A DNA stretch of 64,000 bases from Pseudomonas grimontii (GTDB lineage Bacteria; Pseudomonadota; Gammaproteobacteria; Pseudomonadales; Pseudomonadaceae), in contig NZ_VFES01000005.1 of the NCBI RefSeq assembly GCF_007858185.1, positions 1-64,000 of the forward strand, in the 5' to 3' direction. The translations under genes and the position numbers were made by a program. The notes beneath the pieces were generated by a model, which was not told where the DNA came from, searched no databases, and saw nothing but the letters and a program-made list of their open reading frames with translations. Shown in pieces: positions 28,661 to 36,818 of the stretch. The number at the start of each line of letters is the position of its first letter. Within the stretch, counting starts at the first letter, position 1.

Positions 28661-29476
28661 GAGGCCGGCCCAGCTAGCAGGGTGCTAGATCTATGGACCA
28701 CTATAGCTAACCGTACACTGCGAGTCGGTACCTGGCCCTTTATTACGTCCGGTAAACCGGTATGGATGGAATTAAGAGGTTTCAAGGCGAATGGTACGGC
28801 GCATAACCTCCCGGTTTGGAATGGTGGTGGCGCGCAAACTAACCCTACCTGGCTAAGTCGGGGGTGGTGGGAGTACGCTATTAGCTATTTGTCATACTTG
28901 AGAGAGTTAGGGGATAACACGAAACTGGAACTGCATTTCAAAGCAGCTTTAGGCTCTGACATAACTGCGGCTAATGCCATTATTTTCCCCGTGGTGGAAT
29001 ATACAGTGCAAAGCTCGTGGCGCGATTCAATCACTGACTTTGAAGATGGAACTACCGACGGCTGGGCGCTTGGCGAAGGGGGGGGCAGTGGGAACGTAAT
29101 TAACGGATATATTGAGTTTTTGACACCTAATGCTAAGAATGATGGCTGCGTTCTAACAAAAAACTTCAGATTTGAGGCGAGGCGTACGTACGAGTTCTCC
29201 TTTGATGTGATGAACATTACCCCAGAAGTTTCAAATGTAGACCTGTGGTTAAGTGTTTACCTGCTTTATACATCAACTCCTCCTTATTATCTTATCTTTG
29301 GCGGGCTTAGAGTTCCAAGGACGGGTAGGTGGTACACGTTTAGCGGCCAAATTCGCGACTCTCAAGCCGGTGTATATCCTATTGCAATTTTTAATTCAGG
29401 ACCTCTTGGTGGCGGTGACTATAGCGAAGGCGGTAACGACTTTCGCATAGATAATATAACGCTGCGCCGCTTGTAA
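26831..29476 (+). CDS. paralog 6: beta-sandwich protein with CBM-like tail
   Basis: This 881-residue protein opens with domains 1-4 of the family (LQHPGGQDPNPAPGNQRLVF, WLNMAAYDLLILVWGS, IFLYWNGVNAQGSS, KRFDGRAIEVFYSVTRGN then QESLRRVYQVQIP). From about residue 487 comes a different two-domain module (PKLIQATGSGTLVNLAPM; AAKPGSTSGVVTFDIPKEAI; then IGTWPFITSGKPVWMELRGF). A CBM-like jelly roll follows from about 727 (SITDFEDGTTDGW to FRIDNITLRRL). No signal peptide. ATG 26831 has CGAGGAAAC upstream; the frame opens at 26795. The last 450 bases are AT-rich. Function unknown; glycan or surface binding is only an inference from fold. Confidence 0.85.
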   Translation: MVKRRARRPSPLSYLPPVDIPLMQPPIAGDVENADGGIGVSHTLRPLVVHIDRPANTPEGTFFELFWGPGNPVAFNLIREGDQNLTRIPFTVPFDSIREPWAGPVYVMVIRCDEDDSQTKPLRLRVNLQHPGGQDPNPAPGNQRLVFELPDDVRLGGVSADRAKQGVEVLIRHWLNMAAYDLLILVWGSVRIERLIQPGEVGRDIKCMLDEDAIKEAGDSDLLPVAFQVRGPTGNYPDPWAPWSTTSLVSVYLATDRLDAPWVQTPETDREIDLEKLGTRDVQIGMTVGSTDARVYSHIFLYWNGVNAQGSSVSYFEDRQVAGAKGYFFNIDNALVTAIAQGSAVVYYELKGDGLPDKRSHNRYITVIGEIITWPAPTVDQAMEGDLDPGLPLITIRFPAQTSWASTDRVQVTILASDVDGTVDYTAGRLVGQIAPGGQVAFDVPGTELKRFDGRAIEVFYSVTRGNERPQESLRRVYQVQIPHELPVPKLIQATGSGTLVNLAPMNAQDGATVEVRFLMYTTDSIKITMTGTAGAGSPVIAAKPGSTSGVVTFDIPKEAIAANIGNTNKTFTLKYEVTNGDVVRPSVVLKVTVTPIPASELAKTLIRINEAGPASRVLDLWTTIANRTLRVGTWPFITSGKPVWMELRGFKANGTAHNLPVWNGGGAQTNPTWLSRGWWEYAISYLSYLRELGDNTKLELHFKAALGSDITAANAIIFPVVEYTVQSSWRDSITDFEDGTTDGWALGEGGGSGNVINGYIEFLTPNAKNDGCVLTKNFRFEARRTYEFSFDVMNITPEVSNVDLWLSVYLLYTSTPPYYLIFGGLRVPRTGRWYTFSGQIRDSQAGVYPIAIFNSGPLGGGDYSEGGNDFRIDNITLRRL

Positions 29477-29530
29477 GGAGTATCGCTGTGTCGAAGTGCG
29501 GTGAATATGGGGGGGCAGTACAGATCAGGT

Positions 29531-31511
29531 ATGTATTTTCGGTGCAACCTCGACATTAAGCCCATCGCGCTACCACTGGTCGCTACCTGTTAATTCTGAC
29601 AGTAGCCAACATTCACTGGTTGGGTGTCTGATTTCCTTCAAGCTCATGCCCAACGCGCATGGCGAAGCCGAGGAAACCCGCATGGACAAGCGTCGCGCGC
29701 GCCGTCCCCGTCCGCTCTCCTATCTGCCGCCGGTGGACATTCCGCTGATGCAACCGCCGATTGCGGGAGATGTTGAGAACGCCGACGGGGGGATTGGGGT
29801 GTCGCATACCTTGCGGCCGCTGGTGGTGCATATCGACAGGCCCGCAAACACACCCGAGGGAACGTTCTTCGAGCTTTTCTGGGGGCCTGGCAATCCGGTT
29901 GCGTTCAACCTGATCCGTGAGGGCGACCAGAACCTGACCCGCATCCCCTTCACCGTGCCCTTCGACAGTATTCGCGAACCCTGGGCCAGTCCGGTGTACG
30001 TCCTGGTTATTCGGTGCGACGAAGACGATTCCCAAACCAAACCCTTGCGTTTACGGGTAAACCTGCAGCATCCGGGCGGACAAGACCCCAACCCCGCACC
30101 CGGAAACCAACGCTTGGTGTTTGAGTTGCCGGACGATGTGAGGCTTGGCGGGGTCAGCGCTGATCGGGCCAAGCAGGGCGTGGAGGTGCTTATCAGGCAT
30201 TGGCTGAACATGGCCGCCTATGACCTGCTCATTCTGGTTTGGGGCTCGGTGCGAATTGAGCGGTTGATCCAGCCCGGTGAAGTAGGCCGGGACATCAAGT
30301 GCATGCTGGACGAGGACGCGATCAAGGAAGCCGGGGACAGCGATTTGCTGCCGGTTGCGTTCCAGGTCCGCGGGCCGACCGGCAATTACCCCGATCCCTG
30401 GGCACCCTGGTCGACCACCTCGCTGGTGTCGGTCTACCTGGCGACCGACCGCCTGGATGCGCCTTGGGTACAGACACCTGAGACCGACCGCGAAATCGAT
30501 CTCGAAAAACTGGGCACTCGGGACGTGCAAATCGGCATGACTGTCGGGAGCAACGATGCTCGCGTGTACAGCCATATTTTTCTGTACTGGAACGGGGTAA
30601 ATGCCCAGGGCAGTTCGGTTTCCTACTTTGAAGATCGGCAAGTGGCAGGCGCCAAAGGCTATTTTTTTAATATCGACAATGCCCTGGTAACCGCGATCGC
30701 CCAAGGCAGCGCCGTGGTGTATTACGAGTTGAAAGGCGATGGCTTACCTGACAAGCGCTCGCATAACCGTTACATCACGGTGATTGGCGAGATCGTCACA
30801 TGGCCTGCACCGACAGTGGATCAGGCCCTGGAAGGGGATCTGGACTCAGGCTTGCCGCTGATTACCATCCGCTTCCTGGCGCAGACCAGTTGGGCCAGCA
30901 CCGACAGGGTGCAAGTGACCATCCTCGCCAGCGACGTCGGCGGCACTGTCGATTATGCGGCAGTTCGGTTAGTGGGCCAGATCGCACCCGACGGACAGGT
31001 GACGTTCGACGTGCCGGGTACTGAGCTCAAGCGTTTTGACGGACGTGCTATCGAGGTCTTCTACAGCGTGGGCCGTGGTAACGAACGACCTCAGGAGTCC
31101 TTGCGCCGGGTGTACCAGGTACAGATACCGCATGAGTTGCCTGTTCCCAAGCTGATCCAGGCCACGGGTTCCGGTACTTCAGTGAACCTGGCATCAATGA
31201 GTGCGCAGGACGGCGCCACGGTAGAGGTGCGTTTTTTAATGCACACCACCGACAGCATCAAGATCACGATGACGGGGACTGCGGGCGCTGGCTCGCCGGT
31301 CATTGCAGCCAAGCCCGGGTCGACCAATGGCGTGGTGACGTTTGAAATTCCCAAGGACGCGATTGCCGCGAACATTGGAAATACCAACAAGACGTTTACC
31401 CTCAAATATGAGGTGACCCGTGGGGATGTTGTTCGGCCCTCGGTGGTATTGACGGTGACGGTGACGCCAATACCTGCCAGTGAGTTGGCAAAAACGCTGA
31501 TCCGAATTAAT
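29531..31511 (+). repeat. segmental duplication, copy B (promoter plus 5' two thirds of paralog 7)
   Basis: This is the second copy of the block starting at 26680, offset by exactly 2851 bases. It includes the same dyad, leader and start codon. Differences are mostly single bases (for example ASPVYVLV against AGPVYVMV at the protein level), indicating recent duplication or ongoing gene conversion. Confidence 0.92.
29587..29602 (+). promoter_or_regulatory. lux-box-like dyad upstream of paralog 7
   Basis: CTGTTAATTCTGACAG is identical to the paralog 6 site and was copied with the segmental duplication. It ends 80 bases before the start at 29682. Its retention with an intact -10-like region suggests paralog 7 has its own promoter. 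Confidence 0.6.
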
Positions 31512-33002
31512 GAGGCAAACCAAACTACTAAAGTACTGGATCTGTCGAGCAGCACGGCGAACCGCACACTGCGAATCGGTACCTGGCCCTTTATTACGTC
31601 CGGTAAACAGGTATGGATGGAATTAAGAGGTTTCAAGGCGAATGGTACGGCGCATAATTTCCGGGTTTGGAATGGTGGTAGCAAGCAAACTAATTCTACC
31701 TGGCTAAGTCAGGAATATTGGCAGAATGCCATTGGTTATGCGTCATACTTGAAAGAGTTGGGGCACAACAAAAAATTGACGCTGCATTTCAAAGCTGCTT
31801 TGCGTGCTGGCATAACGGAGGCTGACGCCATTGTTTTTCCAGTAGTGGAGTACACCGTTAACACACTGCCAGTTGAGTTTCCGGCGCCCAAGTTGACCCA
31901 GGCAACTGGTTCTGGAGCAGTGGTGACGCTTGCGCCGATGAGTGCCTTAAACGGCGGTACAGTGGAAGTCAGGTTTTCGCCGATGGACCCCACCGACAGC
32001 ATCAAGATCATCATGGTGGGGACTGCGGGCGCAGGCTCGCCAGCCATTGCCGCCAAGCCTGGGCTGACCGCTGGCGTGGTGACGTTTGATATCCCTAAGG
32101 ACGCAATTGCCGCGAACATTGGAAATACCAACAAGACCATTACCCTCAAATATGAGGTGACCCGTGCGGGTGTTGTTCGGCCCTCGGCGATATTGACGGT
32201 GACGGTGACACCCATTCCCCGATCCAGCCTTCCGTATCCGTTGATTAATAATATTGCTCATAACGGAACGTTGGATGTGCCTAACTTACCCTCTAACGCA
32301 AGATTGACCATTGCAAAATGGCCCCTTCAGTATTCAGGTATGAAAATCTGGCTGACATATCGCTGTAGCGGTGCGAGTCCAAATCCAAACGTGGTCTGGA
32401 CGGGACAGCAGCATCATACTGACGCAGGGCTCCAATATGATGCTCCCATCGCTTGGCTGAATACTTGCCCGCACGGCAATGAGGTGTGGATTGATTTTAA
32501 AGTGGCGTATGATCCAAATGCCAGCGAGGCAGGAGCTGTAAGCTTTCCAACGACGATCTACCCAGTTAAAAACTTCGAAACCGTTGACAGTACCGACTTC
32601 AGCAATGGAAGAAATAACTGGGCTAACTACATTTTTGGTAACGGTACAGTTGTTAGCGATGGTCCCGCAATATACTGGCGTGGTACCGGTACGGGGCAGA
32701 ATCCGTGTGGCTTATTAAAATATTTTGACTATGGCCGTTTAGTCGTGGCACACCCATATAGAATTACTTTTGACTTTGCTAGCACTACTAACGAAGGCTG
32801 TCTTGTTTCGATAAGAACTGTAGGTACCACGGTCTATCAGTGGACTAAATTAAATGGTGGCAGTTCTTGGGCAACTCACTCTTTCGATTTTTCCCCAAAG
32901 GTAGACTCAAATAGTCGTCGCCTGCTGATTGAAATCATGAATTACCCGGCTGGGGGTGTCACATCTTTTTCTATTGACAATATAAAAATAATTAAGCTGT
33001 GA
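29682..33002 (+). CDS. paralog 7: longest beta-sandwich protein, duplicated module and CBM-like tail
   Basis: This 1106-residue protein is nearly identical to paralog 6 over the first 600 residues. The two-domain module is then present twice in tandem (PKLIQATGSG at about 488 and PKLTQATGSG at about 734; both contain IPKDAIAANIGNTNKT and end in VTVTPIP). A CBM-like domain of about 140 residues starts near 968 (DSTDFSNGRNNW) and closes FSIDNIKIIKL. The second copy of the module's latter half has diverged (TIAKWPLQYSGMKIWLTYRC). DNA after about 32230 is AT-rich. No signal peptide, membrane helix or catalytic motif. It is the last gene before a 459-base gap and the convergent alpha-E gene. Confidence 0.85.
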   Translation: MDKRRARRPRPLSYLPPVDIPLMQPPIAGDVENADGGIGVSHTLRPLVVHIDRPANTPEGTFFELFWGPGNPVAFNLIREGDQNLTRIPFTVPFDSIREPWASPVYVLVIRCDEDDSQTKPLRLRVNLQHPGGQDPNPAPGNQRLVFELPDDVRLGGVSADRAKQGVEVLIRHWLNMAAYDLLILVWGSVRIERLIQPGEVGRDIKCMLDEDAIKEAGDSDLLPVAFQVRGPTGNYPDPWAPWSTTSLVSVYLATDRLDAPWVQTPETDREIDLEKLGTRDVQIGMTVGSNDARVYSHIFLYWNGVNAQGSSVSYFEDRQVAGAKGYFFNIDNALVTAIAQGSAVVYYELKGDGLPDKRSHNRYITVIGEIVTWPAPTVDQALEGDLDSGLPLITIRFLAQTSWASTDRVQVTILASDVGGTVDYAAVRLVGQIAPDGQVTFDVPGTELKRFDGRAIEVFYSVGRGNERPQESLRRVYQVQIPHELPVPKLIQATGSGTSVNLASMSAQDGATVEVRFLMHTTDSIKITMTGTAGAGSPVIAAKPGSTNGVVTFEIPKDAIAANIGNTNKTFTLKYEVTRGDVVRPSVVLTVTVTPIPASELAKTLIRINEANQTTKVLDLSSSTANRTLRIGTWPFITSGKQVWMELRGFKANGTAHNFRVWNGGSKQTNSTWLSQEYWQNAIGYASYLKELGHNKKLTLHFKAALRAGITEADAIVFPVVEYTVNTLPVEFPAPKLTQATGSGAVVTLAPMSALNGGTVEVRFSPMDPTDSIKIIMVGTAGAGSPAIAAKPGLTAGVVTFDIPKDAIAANIGNTNKTITLKYEVTRAGVVRPSAILTVTVTPIPRSSLPYPLINNIAHNGTLDVPNLPSNARLTIAKWPLQYSGMKIWLTYRCSGASPNPNVVWTGQQHHTDAGLQYDAPIAWLNTCPHGNEVWIDFKVAYDPNASEAGAVSFPTTIYPVKNFETVDSTDFSNGRNNWANYIFGNGTVVSDGPAIYWRGTGTGQNPCGLLKYFDYGRLVVAHPYRITFDFASTTNEGCLVSIRTVGTTVYQWTKLNGGSSWATHSFDFSPKVDSNSRRLLIEIMNYPAGGVTSFSIDNIKIIKL

Positions 33003-33461
33003 TTGTCTGTTTTGGCGAAGGTGTGCGTATTTGAGCAATCGAAAAATGCGCACAACTAAATACCTGTACCTAACGATATCGCACCCTTGTCCGTATGTGG
33101 GTTGTATTTCATATTTCAGTGCGACTTTATAGTTATTAGGATAAATACCTCTTATATTCTTGTAGATACGAGAGCTCGTATTTCCGGTAAAAAAACCAAT
33201 ATTAAGTTGGCAACATTCTCCGTATTAGGGATCAAAGGTAGAGCGTGTGGGCGATGGGCGCGAGAAATACGACATCGGGGGAAAGGTACTGAGATTGCCG
33301 TTGGTCAACAACGTAGGGGTAGGCAGCGACGGACTCGAGTGTCAATTCAGATATAGTCCGCCACCTTTCCTCATGCCGGGAAGGCCTTTCACCTCCCCGA
33401 CAGAAGAACACCACACGAGCACGGTGATTCAAGGGAATGGACAGTTAAACAACCATCCCTC
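33003..33461. other. intergenic region between convergent genes
   Basis: This is a gap of 459 bases at the right edge of the paralog cluster. The first half is AT-rich, like the end of paralog 7; the second half has the base composition of the core genome. I found no convincing gene, terminator hairpin or repeat. Short open frames here have no ribosome-binding site or recognisable product. Confidence 0.6.
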
Positions 33462-34412
33462 TCAAACCACCTCCAAATAAGAGCTATGTATCGCCCCCGC
33501 CAACTCCCTCACCGTCTCAATAAACTCCGTCAACCGACTATGCAACCCATCCTCCAGAATCTCATCAATCCCCGTATACCTTAGCCGCGCTTCAAACTCC
33601 GCCGCCAACCGCTGCGCCGTGCGCCCATAACTGCCCGGCAGGTCCGCAAGGATATGGCTCAACTCCTCGATACACGCATGCAACGAACGCGGTACATCAC
33701 TGCGTAGCAACAGCAACTCAGACACCGACCGCGCATTCAGCGCATTCGGATACAGCTCGGTATATGCCTCGAACGACGACAACGCGCGGAGCAGGGCGCT
33801 CCACTGGTAGTAACCGCGTGCAGACAGGTCGCTGACTTCTTCGGACTCTTCACCAAACATCTCGTAGCGGGCGTCGAGCAGACGCAAGGTGTTATCTGCA
33901 CGCTCAACAAACGTGCCCAGGCGTATAAACCGATAGGCGTCATTGCGCATGATGGTGCCCGAGGTCGCGCCGCGGAACAGGTGCGAGCGCTGCTTGACCC
34001 AGTCACAGAAGTGGCTGATGCCGTGCCGTGCCAGGCCGCCGGCGGCGATGCTGCGCATTTCCAGCCAGGTGGCGTTGAGGTTTTCCCACATGTCGGCGGT
34101 GATGCGCCCGCGCACCGCATGGGCATTGCCCCGGGCGGCGCGCAGGCAGTTGTAGATGCTGGCCGGGTTTTCTTCGTCGAGGGCGAAGAAGTGCAGCATG
34201 CGCTCGGCATCCAGGGTTTGGTGGCGCTCAAGGTAACTGTCCAGGGTGCCGCTGCTGAGCAGCGACATGGCCAGTTCGTCGAGGCCATCGCTGCGTCCGG
34301 ACTGGGGCATCAGCGACAGCGAATAACTGACTTCGAGCATGCGCGCCAGGTTCTCGGCGCGTTCCAGGTAGCGTGACATCCAATACAGATCTGCGGCGGT
34401 TCTACTCAACAT
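33462..34412 (-). CDS. alpha-E domain protein (DUF403)
   Basis: This 316-residue, almost entirely helical protein begins MLSRTAADLYWMSRYLERAE, the hallmark of the alpha-E (COG2307) family. It almost always accompanies a circularly permuted ATP-grasp protein; the pair occurs alone or with a transglutaminase and the Anbu proteasome-like peptidase. The biochemical role is unresolved, though peptide ligation or modification is suspected. It starts two bases after the stop of the ATP-grasp gene, so the two are coupled. The further Anbu-operon members do not follow here. Confidence 0.92.
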   Translation of the reverse strand: MLSRTAADLYWMSRYLERAENLARMLEVSYSLSLMPQSGRSDGLDELAMSLLSSGTLDSYLERHQTLDAERMLHFFALDEENPASIYNCLRAARGNAHAVRGRITADMWENLNATWLEMRSIAAGGLARHGISHFCDWVKQRSHLFRGATSGTIMRNDAYRFIRLGTFVERADNTLRLLDARYEMFGEESEEVSDLSARGYYQWSALLRALSSFEAYTELYPNALNARSVSELLLLRSDVPRSLHACIEELSHILADLPGSYGRTAQRLAAEFEARLRYTGIDEILEDGLHSRLTEFIETVRELAGAIHSSYLEVV

Positions 34413-34414
34413 AC

Positions 34415-35824
34415 TCAGCCCTCCACCACCCAGGTGTCCTTGGTTCCGCCGCCTTGCGACGAGTTGACGATCAACGAGCCCTCACGCAATGCCACCCGCG
34501 TCAGGCCGCCGGGCACCAGGCGGGTTTCCTTGCCCGAGAGCACAAAGGGTCGCAGGTCGATATGCCGAGGGGCGATGCCGTTTTCGACAAAGGTGGGGCA
34601 GGTGGACAGGCTCAGGGTCGGTTGGGCGATATAGGCATGGGGGCGGGCCTTGATGCGTTGGCGGAAGTCCTCGATCTCGGCGGCGGTGGACGCGGGGCCG
34701 ACCAGCATGCCGTAGCCGCCGGAGCCTTGGGTTTCCTTGACCACCAATTCGGCCAGGTTGGCCAGCACGTGGGACAGTTCATCCGGCTTGCGACACTGGA
34801 AAGTCGGCACGTTTTGCAGGATCGGCTCTTCATCCAGGTAAAACTTGATCATCGCCGGCACATAGGGATAGATCGATTTATCGTCGGCCACGCCGGTGCC
34901 GATGGCGTTGGCCAGCACCACATTGCCGGCGCAGTAGGCCGCGACCAGCCCCGGCACGCCGAGCATCGAGTCGGGGTTGAACGCCTGCGGGTCGAGGAAT
35001 GCATCGTCGATGCGCCGGTAGATCACGTCCACGGCCTTGGGACCGTCGGTGGTGCGCATGAAGACCTTGAGGTCGTGCACGAACAGGTCGGCACCTTCCA
35101 CCAGTTCCACGCCCATTTCCCGCGCCAGGAACGCATGTTCAAAGAACGCGCTGTTGAAGCGCCCAGGCGTCAGCACCACCACATTGGGGTTGTCCAGGCG
35201 GCTGGAACTTTTGAGGGTCTTGAGCAGCAGGTTGGGGTAGTGGTCCACCGGGGCGATGCGTTGCTTGGCGAACACTTCGGGGAACAGGCGCATCATCATC
35301 TTGCGGTCTTCGAGCATGTAGCTCACGCCGCTGGGGGTACGCAGGTTGTCTTCAAGCACGTAGTAGGTGCCGTCGCCGTCGCGTACCAGGTCCACCCCGG
35401 AAATATGCGAATAAATATCGCGGTGCAGGTCGAGGCCGACCATGGCCTTCTGATAACCCTCGTTGCCCAGCACCTGGTCCGCCGGAATGATCCCGGCCTT
35501 GATGATGCGCTGGTCGTGGTAGATGTCGGCGAGGAACATGTTCAGCGCATTGACGCGCTGGATACAGCCACGTTCGATCACGCTCCATTCACTGGCGGGG
35601 ATGCTGCGGGGGATGATGTCGAAGGGGATCAGGCGCTCGGTGTCTTGCTCGTCGCCATAGAGGGTGAAGGTGATCCCGGCGCGATGGAACAGCAAATCGG
35701 CTTCGCGGCGACGCTGGGCCAGCAGTTCCGGCGGCGTGTTGGCCAGCCAGCGGGAGAAGTCCTGATAGTGCGCACGGCACACGCCGTTTGCGTCATTCAT
35801 TTCGTCAAAGAAAGATCGAGCCAT
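34415..35824 (-). CDS. circularly permuted ATP-grasp type 2 protein
   Basis: This 469-residue protein belongs to COG2308 (DUF404/DUF407), a permuted ATP-grasp fold predicted to form amide bonds from a carboxylate, ATP and an amine. Visible landmarks are FDIIPRSIPASEWSVIERGC, VDLVRDGDGTYYVLEDNLRT (the acidic metal-binding stretch), VVVLTPGRFNSAFFEHAFLA and ELVVKETQGSGGYGMLVGP. Length is normal. It is the first gene of the two-gene unit. A long open frame on the opposite strand is an artefact of codon bias. Confidence 0.92.
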   Translation of the reverse strand: MARSFFDEMNDANGVCRAHYQDFSRWLANTPPELLAQRRREADLLFHRAGITFTLYGDEQDTERLIPFDIIPRSIPASEWSVIERGCIQRVNALNMFLADIYHDQRIIKAGIIPADQVLGNEGYQKAMVGLDLHRDIYSHISGVDLVRDGDGTYYVLEDNLRTPSGVSYMLEDRKMMMRLFPEVFAKQRIAPVDHYPNLLLKTLKSSSRLDNPNVVVLTPGRFNSAFFEHAFLAREMGVELVEGADLFVHDLKVFMRTTDGPKAVDVIYRRIDDAFLDPQAFNPDSMLGVPGLVAAYCAGNVVLANAIGTGVADDKSIYPYVPAMIKFYLDEEPILQNVPTFQCRKPDELSHVLANLAELVVKETQGSGGYGMLVGPASTAAEIEDFRQRIKARPHAYIAQPTLSLSTCPTFVENGIAPRHIDLRPFVLSGKETRLVPGGLTRVALREGSLIVNSSQGGGTKDTWVVEG

Positions 35825-36200
35825 TCCAGTACCTTGTCAGTGCCGAGGATAGCCTTGGGTGGCACTGCCGCTTTAAAAAACGCATTTTTTTATGAGCCCG
35901 TGGCTGATGGTGCCACCGGGCCTGGTCCTTACTTTCTTATGGGGTCGGCTCTGGGTCGGGGGGTAACGAATGTTCCTGTATTCGGGCAGATGAATGGATA
36001 AAGCAATGCGTGTGCCGGAATGGGCATACAGCACTGATTTGCCCTTGTGGCGAGCGGGTTCGCGACAAAAACCAGCCTGAGATGACAAGGCTGCTCACCA
36101 TAAAGGCGCGGATTGCGCACCGCGATGGTGCGCGAACAAACTTGAACTTCGCCCCAGCCCGATTCTTCTAATAGGTCTCAGCCCAGCACGGAGCACGGAT
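35825..36200. other. intergenic region with a single REP fragment
   Basis: A 376-base gap between divergent genes, holding the promoters of the ATP-grasp gene and of the small membrane-protein gene. A lone REP-like sequence (CCTTGTGGCGAGCGGGTTCGC) lies at about 36042-36062, of the same family as the elements around the transposase at 60072. A short dyad (CCCGTGGC/GCCACCGGG) lies at about 35895-35920. No gene recognised. Confidence 0.55.
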
Positions 36201-36746
36201 GTGCCCAGAATCATTTCACCCGACACCCCGGAAGCGAACCTGACCGACCACAGCGAGCACAACGCCAAGATCTTCGGCTCGCCCAAGGATCGCCTCGACT
36301 TCTACCGTCGCGAAATCCAGTACGAAACCTCGATCCTGGCCAACCGCACCGACGCCTACCTCACGGCGCAGTCGTTCCTGGTGATCGCCTTTGTCTCCGG
36401 CATGGGCAACCTCAACCCCGAGTGGGGCAAATTGTTTACCCTGGTGGTGCCGACATTCCTTGCGGCGCTGGGGATTCTCAGTTCCCTGAACGCCTGGCCC
36501 GGCATCCGCGCGGCCTATGACATCATTGATCACTGGCACTTCAAACAGAGCGAACTGCTACGCAGCGAGCCGGTGATGGGCATGGCCTACGATGAGTCGC
36601 CGTTGTTTTCCGAGATGGAGTCGTCACACAAGGGCTACCGCAAATCCTTGCTGTTCTCCATGCGCGCGCCGTGGCTGTTCATGGTGTTCTGGGTGCTGCT
36701 TGCCGCCTACGCGTTTTACATCCAGGTCGATAACCCAGGCTCTTAA
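36201..36746 (+). CDS. small membrane protein of unknown function
   Basis: This 181-residue protein has three hydrophobic segments: AQSFLVIAFVSGMGNL (about 53-70), LFTLVVPTFLAALGILSSLNAW (about 76-98) and PWLFMVFWVLLAAYAFYIQV near the C terminus. The soluble N terminus includes DRLDFYRREIQYETSILANR. I recognise no named family. GTG 36201 is the likely start, with GGAG seven bases before it. It is followed by two small acidic protein genes on the same strand, and co-transcription is plausible. Confidence 0.75.
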   Translation: MPRIISPDTPEANLTDHSEHNAKIFGSPKDRLDFYRREIQYETSILANRTDAYLTAQSFLVIAFVSGMGNLNPEWGKLFTLVVPTFLAALGILSSLNAWPGIRAAYDIIDHWHFKQSELLRSEPVMGMAYDESPLFSEMESSHKGYRKSLLFSMRAPWLFMVFWVLLAAYAFYIQVDNPGS

Positions 36747-36818
36747 GCAATTTGAACTTCATGCCTCTGCGCGGGACCTTAGCTTTACGCAGGTTGCGTT
36801 TTTCAACAGAGGTGACCC

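Noticed and set aside
33087..33480. Small genes in the gap after paralog 7
   Set aside because: Overlapping short frames on both strands without ribosome-binding sites or recognisable motifs.
34373..36001. Open frame of 542 codons on the plus strand opposite the ATP-grasp gene
   Set aside because: Antisense shadow of a clearly coding ATP-grasp gene; the product is rich in His/Gln/Val and has no domain.
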